A DNA stretch of 64,000 nucleotides from Klebsiella pneumoniae (lineage in GTDB: Bacteria; Pseudomonadota; Gammaproteobacteria; Steroidobacterales; Steroidobacteraceae): contig CAMCBU010000002.1 of assembly GCA_945873095.1 (NCBI GenBank), forward strand, positions 121,985-185,984, read 5' to 3'. Shown piece after piece: positions 53,380-61,380 of this stretch; position 1 is the first letter of the stretch; the number at the start of each line of letters is the position of its first letter. Made by a program: the position numbers and the translations under genes. A model generated the notes under the pieces. That model was not told the origin of the DNA. It searched no databases and saw only the letters and a list, made by a program, of their open reading frames with translations.

Positions 53380-55915
53380 CGCGCGCTCCCACGAACACAC
53401 TGTAGCCGAACTGCTCGTACTCGTAGACGCGGCTACGATTGCCGAAATAGCGGATACCGGCTGTGTTGGTGAGGTTCTTCGCTTCGGCGAACATCTCGAA
53501 GTTCTTGGTGAACTCGTAGCTGGCCGTCAGATCGAGCTGGTCGCGACCTTCCCAGTAGAGATCCAGTTCACCGTCTTCGGCGTTGATCTCATTGAGATAG
53601 TCGCCGCGGTCGGTGTAGCTCAGGCGGATGCTGATCGGACCCTGCTCGTAGAAAAGCGCGAAGTTGGCAACGCTCTCCGACTGCCCGGGCAACGGAAATT
53701 TCGAGCGGCCTGCATAGGTGCGACCCACGTCGATTTCGGCATCGACCAAGGTCAAGTTCGCGAACACGCCAAAGCCCGACATCCAGCCCGGCAGATTGGT
53801 GAACTGCTGCTGCCACGCGAACTCGATACCCGACAGCGAACCGTCGGCATTCTCCGGCGTGACCAGTGTCGCAGCTTGGCCAATGTAAGTGCCCGTGCTG
53901 CGTAACGTGTAGTTGTAGTCCTTAAGATCCTTATAAAAAGCGCTCGCCGACAACAAACCCATCTTGTCGAAGTAATACTCCAGCGAAGCATCGAGATTGT
54001 TCGACAGGGTCGGCTTCAGATCGGGATTGCCGAGCGAGACGACCAACGTCGAACCTTCCTGCGTCTCGAGTGCGCGCGGGACGATATCGGTGAAGTTCGG
54101 ACGTGTCATGCCACGCGTGACTGCGGCACGACCGATCAGACCGTCGTTGAACTCGTAGCGCAACGTCACTCCCGGGAAAATATCCGTGTAAGAGCGCGTG
54201 TCAGTGCGGGATCGGATCGTGCTCGTGCGTGCATCGAACACCGGTGCTGACCCGGTGGTCTCCGTCTTCTCGACGCGAACGCCCGCCAGAACACCTAAGC
54301 GATCGTAATCGAGATCCCACATCGCATAACCCGAGAGGATCTGCTCGTCGGCTCGGTAATCCGCCGTCGCCGACTGCTCTACACGCGGCGGCGAGGTCTT
54401 CTTGGTGGTGTCGAAATACGCATCCGCCAATGCCGGATCGATCTTGAAGCCCAAGTTGTATCCGTAGTTTTGACTGGCGGTGCTCGACAAAAAAGCAGCC
54501 AGCGGCGAGGACGGCGCAGCCGTCGACGCGCGATCACGGAAGCGGTTTTCATCCGCCTGACGCTCGCCATCTTTCAGCTTCAAGCCGAACTTGAATTGCC
54601 CCTCACCGCCACCCACCGTCACCGGCATACGGGCATTGATCGTGAACGCCTGAGTCTCTTCGGTGGTGGCACTCGTACGATAGGCGTTCTCGCGGAACGA
54701 GAAGTTACTGGGCGTCAGATGCTGATTGGACGTAAACAACGAGATCGACGGCTCGAGCGTGCTGTTACGGTAATCGTAGGATAACGGTGCGGTCGCAGTG
54801 CCAAGCGCCGCTGTGCGGAAGAGCAGTTCGTCGCGGCGCGGATATGTTTGCTGGGTATCCGCCAGCGACACCGATGCATCGACTACGAGATCGCCAAAAG
54901 CTTTCTCGCCGCCGACTTCGAGAGTCGAAATTTCATTTTCCTGGATGCGATGACGAATCTGCTTGGCGACGCGGATGTTGCGGAAGCTCGCTGTCTGATC
55001 GGTCGCGCCCGGTAGCAGCACACCCTCGGACCAGAGGACGAGCAACTGGTTGCGGTACTCGTCGTCGGTAAATTTCGACATCGTCCCGCGCACAAAGAAG
55101 CGATCGTTATCGGCGTTACGCCACTCGGCAGCACCGGTGAATGCGATGCGCTCACGCTGTGTGTTGTAGTCCTTGAAGAGGTTCTCGACCACTCCGAAAA
55201 CAGAGCCACCTTCGGGACGTGTCAGCCGTGCCCAGCCGGTTTCGATGTTGTCGACCTCGCGGTCAGTTTCCGAATAGCTCGCCGATAGGAGCATTCCGAA
55301 CTTGTTGTCATCACCCCAGATGTTGCTAATCGAGCCGGAGCCACGCTTGTCGTTGGTGCCACCGAACTCGTTATAAGAGCCGCCGGCCGAGGCGCGCGCG
55401 CGAAAGCCTTTGTAATCGAAGGGTGACTGAGTCTTGATGTTCACCGCGCCCGTGATGGAATCAGCGTCCTGATCCGGACGTAGCGTTTTGCTGATTTCCA
55501 ACTGCCCGACGATATCGGAGGGGATCGTGTCCAAGTCGATGGCGCGAGTCGACGGATCCGGTGCCGAAATACTGACTCCGTCGATCGTGACGGCCGAGAA
55601 TTCCGACGGACCACCGCGAACGTTGATGTAACGACCTTCGCCTTGGTCACGCGCGATCGCGATGCCTGCGACGCGTTGCAGTGCCTCGGCGATATTCGGG
55701 TCGGGGAAGCGACCGACGGTGTCTGACGAAACGACGTTCGTCACGCCCCGCGAATTTTTCTGCTGCTCGGCGGCGCGCGCGGCGGCATCGACGATGGCGG
55801 TGATCACGACTTCATCGAGCTTGTCGGCCTCTTGCGAACGAGCAATGACGGGCGATAACACACCCACCGAGATGGCAACACAAACGGCACGACGGACGAG
55901 AAGATTCGGTTTCAC
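53369..55915 (-). CDS. TonB-dependent receptor 1
   Basis: 848 residues from GTG 55915 (AGAGG upstream); TTG at 55921 is possible. Signal peptide (about 1-25). TonB-box-like region EVVITAIVDAAAR, plug domain VSSDTVGRFPDPNIAEALQRVAG, RYINVRGGPSEF and the barrel ending in FGYSVFVGARVKL with the terminal aromatic/hydrophobic signature. The plug style (DTVGRFPDPNIAEALQ) matches the large group of Caulobacter/Xanthomonas receptors for carbohydrates and other organics. Upstream PhoB-like repeats suggest phosphate-controlled uptake of a P-containing ligand. Confidence 0.92.
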   Translation of the reverse strand: MKPNLLVRRAVCVAISVGVLSPVIARSQEADKLDEVVITAIVDAAARAAEQQKNSRGVTNVVSSDTVGRFPDPNIAEALQRVAGIAIARDQGEGRYINVRGGPSEFSAVTIDGVSISAPDPSTRAIDLDTIPSDIVGQLEISKTLRPDQDADSITGAVNIKTQSPFDYKGFRARASAGGSYNEFGGTNDKRGSGSISNIWGDDNKFGMLLSASYSETDREVDNIETGWARLTRPEGGSVFGVVENLFKDYNTQRERIAFTGAAEWRNADNDRFFVRGTMSKFTDDEYRNQLLVLWSEGVLLPGATDQTASFRNIRVAKQIRHRIQENEISTLEVGGEKAFGDLVVDASVSLADTQQTYPRRDELLFRTAALGTATAPLSYDYRNSTLEPSISLFTSNQHLTPSNFSFRENAYRTSATTEETQAFTINARMPVTVGGGEGQFKFGLKLKDGERQADENRFRDRASTAAPSSPLAAFLSSTASQNYGYNLGFKIDPALADAYFDTTKKTSPPRVEQSATADYRADEQILSGYAMWDLDYDRLGVLAGVRVEKTETTGSAPVFDARTSTIRSRTDTRSYTDIFPGVTLRYEFNDGLIGRAAVTRGMTRPNFTDIVPRALETQEGSTLVVSLGNPDLKPTLSNNLDASLEYYFDKMGLLSASAFYKDLKDYNYTLRSTGTYIGQAATLVTPENADGSLSGIEFAWQQQFTNLPGWMSGFGVFANLTLVDAEIDVGRTYAGRSKFPLPGQSESVANFALFYEQGPISIRLSYTDRGDYLNEINAEDGELDLYWEGRDQLDLTASYEFTKNFEMFAEAKNLTNTAGIRYFGNRSRVYEYEQFGYSVFVGARVKL

Positions 55916-55953
55916 AGGCAACCTCTGGCGATAAATCGATGAGCAAAAAACAA

Positions 55954-55971
55954 GTGACGGAATTGTGATAG
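55954..55971 (-). promoter_or_regulatory. Putative PhoB box upstream of TonB-dependent receptor 1
   Basis: Minus-strand CTATCAC (55971-55965) and CCGTCAC (55960-55954) with four bases AATT between, the 7-4-7 layout of a PhoB box. It lies 39 bases before the receptor GTG. Confidence 0.65.
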
Positions 55972-55999
55972 TCGAAAATTAAAGCTTTGTGACAAAGGC

Positions 56000-56028
56000 A
56001 AGTCGATTCGATGTCGTCAATTTGTCGC
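56000..56028 (+). promoter_or_regulatory. Putative PhoB box upstream of the OlsF-like gene
   Basis: Three GTC-centred heptamers at 11-base spacing: AAGTCGA at 56000, ATGTCGT at 56011 and TTGTCGC at 56022, about 47 bases before the ATG. Weaker match than the other boxes but with the exact period. Confidence 0.45.
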
Positions 56029-56074
56029 GCCAGGTTCATCTTGATGAAACGACGGCTGCCGAGACTCGACTTCA

Positions 56075-57829
56075 ATGGACCAGCAGCTGATACCCCCACC
56101 GCGTCCCATGCCGCCTTGGATGTGGCGGCAACTCAGTCGTTTGACGGGGGTGGATCGTCTTGACCGGATGTATCGCAAGTTACCCGCAGACCTGCGGGGC
56201 GCCGAATTCGCGCTCGCAGCGTTGCGCGAGCTCGGTGTGTCCTTCGATGTGACACAGAGCGAATACGAACGCATTCCCGCCGCGGGTCCGGTGGTCGTCG
56301 CTGCCAATCATCCCTTCGGGGGTATCGATGGGCTCGCTGCCATTGCGGCCATAGCCACCCGCAGACCCGACTTGAAGGTCATCGCGACGACCGCTCTTGC
56401 ATCGATTCCGGCTATTCGCGATTTGATCATCGCGGTCGATAACTTCGGCGTGCGAGAGCGTCGCGCCGGCAATGTCACCGCGGCGCGGCAAGCGTTGCGA
56501 CATGTTCGCGGCGGTGGAGCGTTGTTGATTTTTCCGGCAGGCGAAGTCGCGAGTCTGGATTTATCACAGGGGTGTATCGCTGACCCGATCTGGAAGCGCG
56601 GCGCCATCACGCTAATCCGCGCGGCCAAGGCCCCCGTTCTGCCGCTGTATGTGCACGGTAGTAATGGTCTTGGTTTTCAACTGGCGGGCCTGTTGCACCC
56701 CGCGTTGCGTACCGCGCTGTTACCGCGCGAAGTCGCGAACAAGCGTGGTAGTCGTCTCGACTTGCGATTCGGCGAGGCCGTTCCGACCGAACGTATCCAG
56801 TCCATCGACGATCCATCGAAGATCGAAAAATTCCTGCGGATTCGTCTGTATGCGCTGGCGGCGCCTCGCCCAGGGCTGGCGGGGGATCGCAGCCGAAAAT
56901 TCAGTCTGGCCTCGGCCGAATCAATCGCACTCGCCCAGCCAGCGTGTCTGCTCGAACGCGAGATCTGCGATCTGCCAACGTCGGCTCTACTGACGGAGCT
57001 CGGAAGCTTGCAGGTGTATTCTGCCCCGGCGGCCTCGATACCGAATGTGTTGCAGGAAATCGGACGCCTGCGGGAACTGACCTTTCGTGCCGTCGGTGAA
57101 GGTACGGGCGCCGCACTGGATCTCGACATCTACGATCAGCGTTACGAGCACCTGTTTGCATGGGATGCAAAGAAAAAGAATCTCGTCGGCGCATATCGAC
57201 TGGCGAAGATCGACCAGCTGCGCCGTTCTTACGGTCGGCAAGCTTTTTACTTGACGACCCTGTTCGAATTCCGCGAACCGTTTTTCGTCATGTTGGGGCC
57301 AGCGCTCGAGCTCGGGCGCTCCTTCGTTCGAGTCGAATACCAGCGGAGCTTTGCGCCGCTGCTCGCACTCTGGCGCGGCATCGGAGAATACGTGGGTCGC
57401 AATCCGCGTTACTCGAAACTGATCGGACCGGTCAGCATCAGCGCCGACTACGACAAAGCTTCGCATGCGCTACTCGTCCGGTACTTGAAGTGGCATCACT
57501 TCAATCCCGTGCTGGCTTCTTTGATCAAGCCACGTATGCCGTTTCGCGCGACACACACCTTGGCGAATTTGAATCGGGAGCTGAGGGATGTCGACGGTCT
57601 CGACACCCTCTCGGATCTGTTGCCCGAGTCGGATGCCAAGCGGCAAGTTCCGGTATTACTGCGTCAATACCTGAAACTCGGCGGTGAAGTCGTCGGCTTC
57701 AATGTCGACCCCGATTTCGGACATTGCCTCGATTGCTTGACCATCGTCGATCTACGACGTACGCCCGATTCCGTGTTGTCGAAGTACATGGAAGAGAGAA
57801 CGCTGCGACAATTTCGTGCAGCGAGCTGA
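56075..57829 (+). CDS. OlsF-like bifunctional acyltransferase (ornithine lipid synthase candidate)
   Basis: 584 residues. The N-terminal half is a 1-acylglycerol-3-phosphate O-acyltransferase-like domain: VVVAANHPFGGIDGL carries a variant of the HX4D motif (His-Pro-Phe-Gly-Gly-Ile-Asp), and LLIFPAGEVAS the second motif. The C-terminal half (about 300-584) is GNAT-like (LRELTFRAVGEGTG, FAWDAKKKNLVGAYRLAK, YFLTTLFEF-type strand), similar to the OlsB N-acyltransferase. Such O-/N-acyltransferase fusions are the OlsF type, which makes ornithine lipids in one polypeptide. Function inferred from architecture. Its upstream region has a PhoB-like triple repeat. Confidence 0.78.
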   Translation: MDQQLIPPPRPMPPWMWRQLSRLTGVDRLDRMYRKLPADLRGAEFALAALRELGVSFDVTQSEYERIPAAGPVVVAANHPFGGIDGLAAIAAIATRRPDLKVIATTALASIPAIRDLIIAVDNFGVRERRAGNVTAARQALRHVRGGGALLIFPAGEVASLDLSQGCIADPIWKRGAITLIRAAKAPVLPLYVHGSNGLGFQLAGLLHPALRTALLPREVANKRGSRLDLRFGEAVPTERIQSIDDPSKIEKFLRIRLYALAAPRPGLAGDRSRKFSLASAESIALAQPACLLEREICDLPTSALLTELGSLQVYSAPAASIPNVLQEIGRLRELTFRAVGEGTGAALDLDIYDQRYEHLFAWDAKKKNLVGAYRLAKIDQLRRSYGRQAFYLTTLFEFREPFFVMLGPALELGRSFVRVEYQRSFAPLLALWRGIGEYVGRNPRYSKLIGPVSISADYDKASHALLVRYLKWHHFNPVLASLIKPRMPFRATHTLANLNRELRDVDGLDTLSDLLPESDAKRQVPVLLRQYLKLGGEVVGFNVDPDFGHCLDCLTIVDLRRTPDSVLSKYMEERTLRQFRAAS

Positions 57830-57839
57830 ACCGACCCGA

Positions 57840-58970
57840 TCAGGATACGCGTAGCTCTCGGGTCGTCAGACTGGTAATTGAACGAACCTCGCCCGCTGCA
57901 TCATGGAACTCGACGGTGATTCCAACGCCGTCCGGTCTCGCCCAATCGAATTCGATCAATCCGAAGTTGATTTCCCGTAACACCGAACCGATACGTCGCG
58001 AGTTCGGCGGCGTCACCGGCCAAACTTCGGTCAAGCCACTCGAGGTGAAATCCCACAACGGATAAGCCGCATTGGTCGTCAATCGAGACACTTCAGCGTA
58101 ATGGGTATCACCGCTGATACAAAACAACCCGTTGGCGCGGCGTGCGCGAATCGTCTGCAACAGACGTTGATGGTCTTCGGCGTAGTTGATCCACGCCTCC
58201 CAACCAGGGAAGTCGGCCACGACTTGCAGACTCGAAGCTAAGATTCGCACATCCGCCGGCCGCCCGAGCTGTTGATCTAACCATTGCCACTGTCGTTGGC
58301 CGAGCATGCTCGCACCGGCGTCGGGGTTGCGCTCATAGGGGCCCGGCACATCGCGCTTGGCGCGCTCGAGCTCTTTGGCCCACGCGTCGTATCCCTTGCC
58401 ACCCAAATCGAGGGACCGGATCGGCGTTCGATTGAAACGCAGATCGGGCAAGAGAATCTGCAAGCGTTGCCCATCCTGTTCGAACTCGATCGCGTCGTAG
58501 ATGCCATCCCGCGTTCGACGCAGCGAGTCCGCCGGTTCGCCCCAGAAGTCACAGAAAATCCGTCGTGACTCTTCTTTGAGCGGATAGTCCGCACCCGCAT
58601 CGTTCTCGCCGTAGTCGTGATCATCCCAAGTGGCGAGGATCGGCATACGCTCGGTGAGGCGGGCGAAGCCCGGCTGCGCGGCCAGCTCAGCGTACTTGCG
58701 GCGCAGTACGGCCATGTCACGCGTATCGCCGTAAACATTATCACCGAGAAAAATGAACAGCTCCGGTTCGGCCGCCAACACGGCGCTCCAGATAGGTTGC
58801 GGCTTATCCTGCTTGGCGCAGGATCCGAAAGCGATTCTCTTCGGTAAGCGTTGCCCATCGGGACGCTGGGGACGGACCTCTCGAAATGCCGTATCACCGA
58901 TCGCCTGGCTTGCCGGTGCACTGGTCAAAGCCAGTGCACCGGAACTCACCAGCCAATCGCGCCGATTCAG
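57840..58970 (-). CDS. PhoD family alkaline phosphatase/phosphodiesterase
   Basis: 376 residues if read from CTG 58970, which overlaps the preceding stop (CTGA) and restores a twin-arginine signal NRRDWLVSSGALALTSAP; the first ordinary start is GTG 58949, which would remove the arginines. AAGG lies nine bases upstream of the CTG. PhoD signatures are RIAFGSCAKQDKPQPIW, FIFLGDNVYGD, TWDDHDYGENDAG and SGDTHYAEVS with metal-binding Asp and His residues. Members hydrolyse phosphate mono- and diesters outside the cell, with iron and calcium. Co-transcribed with the upstream TonB receptor. Confidence 0.88.
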   Translation of the reverse strand: MNRRDWLVSSGALALTSAPASQAIGDTAFREVRPQRPDGQRLPKRIAFGSCAKQDKPQPIWSAVLAAEPELFIFLGDNVYGDTRDMAVLRRKYAELAAQPGFARLTERMPILATWDDHDYGENDAGADYPLKEESRRIFCDFWGEPADSLRRTRDGIYDAIEFEQDGQRLQILLPDLRFNRTPIRSLDLGGKGYDAWAKELERAKRDVPGPYERNPDAGASMLGQRQWQWLDQQLGRPADVRILASSLQVVADFPGWEAWINYAEDHQRLLQTIRARRANGLFCISGDTHYAEVSRLTTNAAYPLWDFTSSGLTEVWPVTPPNSRRIGSVLREINFGLIEFDWARPDGVGITVEFHDAAGEVRSITSLTTRELRVS

Positions 58971-61225
58971 AACTCGGCCTTCAGCGAGAAGAAGAACTGT
59001 CGCGGCGCGCCGCGCAGCAAAGTTTGCGTCGTGCCGTTGGGGTCTGCATTGACGAAGCCGTTGGAGCCGACCGTCGCGATGTAGACGTTGTCTTCGATGT
59101 TCGTCAATGCACCTTGGACCGTCAGGCGTTTGGCGAATCCGAGATCGTTCATGCGATAGCCAATCGATGCGTTGAACAAAGTGTAGGCGTCAACGTGGCC
59201 TCGGTTCAGGAAGGTGTAGTAACGCTTGCCGATGTAGTTGCCGTCGGCGCGAACGAAGAAATTACCGTCGTCGTAAGCGATCTCCGATCGCAGCAACAAA
59301 TCCGGCGAATCGGGTACCGTCTTGCCAGCGACTGGAATCACAACACCATTGGTCGTGTAGTCGTTATCGAAGGTCGAATCGTTCCATGCCGCCGAGGTAA
59401 ACCAGTTCACGTGGCGAATCGGACGCCAGTTGACTGCAGCTTCGAAGCCTTCGGTCGTGACACTGCCGACGTTCGCAAGCACGGCGGGGTTGCCGACGAT
59501 TCCGGGGCCTTGCTGAATCGCGAGTTGACGATCGTCAAACACGACACGATAGGCCGTCAAAGACGCCGTCGCGGACTCACCGCGATAACGCCAGCCGAAC
59601 TCGAGCGTGTCGGAGGTTTCAGGCTTCAGCACATCGCGAATGGCATTGAAACCCGCCTCGGAGCTGCTGAAGGGACCTGCCGTACCGGCACTGACGAAGG
59701 CGCGCGCGTTCTCGGCAGCTTGACCAAAGATTTCTTGCGAGTCGGACAAGGTCCAGTTGAAACCAATCTGTGGCAAGAAGCCCTCGGATACGTCAATCGT
59801 GCCGGTCTTGTTAGCACCGGTGATAGTACGGGCCGTGTTCTCGACCTTCATGCCCTTGAAGCCGACATTCAAGCGCAGTGCCTCACCGACCTTGAAGGTA
59901 TCGGTCAAGTGGTACTGCTGCGTCTTGGTTTCAAACTCGTATTGCCATTGAGTCAACAACGGATTCGACAAGAAATCGGTGAATTTCTGGGTCGGCGCGG
60001 CAACGTTCGGTTCCGGGTAGAAGCGACGCGCTTGATTGAAATCGTTGTTCTCGATCCACACGCCAGCAGATAAGTCATGATCGCCCAAGCTCCACTTGAG
60101 GTTCGCGATCAAGCCTTGACGATCGATATCGTACTCGGTCGTTCGGACTGCAAGCGGAGCACCGCCGGGTGTCGATACGTAGGGCGTACCCCAGAGACCC
60201 TGACCTTTGTTCTGGTGTGTATAGGCTTTCGCGCTCAGCGCGATGCCCTCGCCCAGCGGCAGATCAGCACCGAGGTAGCCGAGTTTGTCTTCACGCACAC
60301 CGGCCGCGTTCCAATAAGCGTCGTCGCAAGCCTTGCCGTCGGCAAAACCGGCCGCCGCGCAGGCGGTCGCCGCTTTGATGGCCGACGACCAATCCGGGAA
60401 CCAATTGTCCCAGTCTTTGCCACGCCGACGAATGATGTCGTAGGAGAGATCCTGATAATCGGCTTCAGCGCGATCGGAGAAGTTGTAATACGCGGTGACA
60501 CTCGCCGTGCCGATCGGCTGAACCAGCTTGAGGTTGTACATCTTCTGCTGCTGTTCGCCCGCGCCCTTCCACTTCTCCGTGGTGCCGTCCACCACCGTCA
60601 CAGCAACGCGAGTGCCGCTCGAGCTGAGCTCACCCGAATCAAGTCGTGCGTAAACGCGGCGGGTCGAGTCACTGCCACCGGTGCCTTCGAGACGAGCACT
60701 GAACTCGTCAGCAAGGGTGGCCGATTCGAACTCGATCGTGCCACCGAGGTTGCTGGTCGACGCAGTCGTCACTGCGCCAGCGCCCTGCGAGAGCGTTACA
60801 CGACCCACGCTCTCGCTCGGAATCGCGCGGCTGATGTGCAGGCCGTTGTGATTACCGTAGGACATGTCACCGAGCGGTACGCCATCCAGCGTGAAGCCGA
60901 GCTGGTTCTGATTGAACCCGCGCACCACGATTCGCGTCGACCACTCATAGGCGCCGAACGGATCGGCGGACTGGAAATTCACGCCCGGCAGCTTCTCGAT
61001 CGCTTTCAGCGGACTCGTACCCGCCGGGAGAAAACTGATTTGCTCAGCGGCGATCGATTGCTGCTGACGAGCGACGCCACGCGCGAAAATGATGACCTCT
61101 TCTAGCGCGTCGGCGGTGCTCTTGTCGGCGGCGTTTTTATCAGCGGATTCCTGTGCGCCCGTCAAAGCCGAAGCGACGAACACGGCAACCGTGAGGGTGG
61201 TTTTGAACGAAGGACGAAACGACAT
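58967..61225 (-). CDS. TonB-dependent receptor 2
   Basis: 752 residues from ATG 61225 with AGGAG upstream. Signal peptide to about residue 26 (LTGA). EEVIIFARGVARQQQ near 45 resembles a TonB box; the plug carries PLKAIEKLPGVNFQSADPFG and IVVRGFNQNQLGFTLDGVPLGDM. Barrel strands end with QFFFSLKAEF, terminal Phe. It is co-transcribed with phoD, suggesting uptake of the phosphate-containing ligand or its product. Confidence 0.92.
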   Translation of the reverse strand: MSFRPSFKTTLTVAVFVASALTGAQESADKNAADKSTADALEEVIIFARGVARQQQSIAAEQISFLPAGTSPLKAIEKLPGVNFQSADPFGAYEWSTRIVVRGFNQNQLGFTLDGVPLGDMSYGNHNGLHISRAIPSESVGRVTLSQGAGAVTTASTSNLGGTIEFESATLADEFSARLEGTGGSDSTRRVYARLDSGELSSSGTRVAVTVVDGTTEKWKGAGEQQQKMYNLKLVQPIGTASVTAYYNFSDRAEADYQDLSYDIIRRRGKDWDNWFPDWSSAIKAATACAAAGFADGKACDDAYWNAAGVREDKLGYLGADLPLGEGIALSAKAYTHQNKGQGLWGTPYVSTPGGAPLAVRTTEYDIDRQGLIANLKWSLGDHDLSAGVWIENNDFNQARRFYPEPNVAAPTQKFTDFLSNPLLTQWQYEFETKTQQYHLTDTFKVGEALRLNVGFKGMKVENTARTITGANKTGTIDVSEGFLPQIGFNWTLSDSQEIFGQAAENARAFVSAGTAGPFSSSEAGFNAIRDVLKPETSDTLEFGWRYRGESATASLTAYRVVFDDRQLAIQQGPGIVGNPAVLANVGSVTTEGFEAAVNWRPIRHVNWFTSAAWNDSTFDNDYTTNGVVIPVAGKTVPDSPDLLLRSEIAYDDGNFFVRADGNYIGKRYYTFLNRGHVDAYTLFNASIGYRMNDLGFAKRLTVQGALTNIEDNVYIATVGSNGFVNADPNGTTQTLLRGAPRQFFFSLKAEF

Positions 61226-61309
61226 GGCGAGCTCCTGATAATCCAACCGAGAGAGTCCAACCGAGACGGCGGAGACTGCGGGAGGTTAGAAGGAGATTCT
61301 TAAGCCGAG

Positions 61310-61338
61310 ATGTCGAAGATGTGACGAAAAGGTGACCG
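61310..61338 (-). promoter_or_regulatory. Putative PhoB box upstream of TonB-dependent receptor 2
   Basis: Minus-strand heptamers CGGTCAC (61338-61332), TCGTCAC (61327-61321) and TCGACAT (61316-61310), each starting 11 bases after the last. The first lies in the terminator stem of receptor 3. The box is 85 bases before the ATG. Confidence 0.5.
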
Positions 61339-61362
61339 GAGCGGAAAATCCGCTCCGGTCAC
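61332..61362 (-). terminator. Rho-independent terminator of TonB-dependent receptor 3
   Basis: Perfect 14-bp stem (61332-61345 with 61349-61362) and 3-base loop, followed on the minus strand by CTTTTCG. It sits 18 bases past the receptor 3 stop and separates receptors 2 and 3. Confidence 0.8.
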
Positions 61363-61380
61363 GCAACACTCAAGCTTCGA

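Noticed and set aside
58886..61105. Two long plus-strand frames opposite TonB receptor 2
   Set aside because: The minus-strand product is a complete receptor with plug and barrel; the plus-strand products have no motif.
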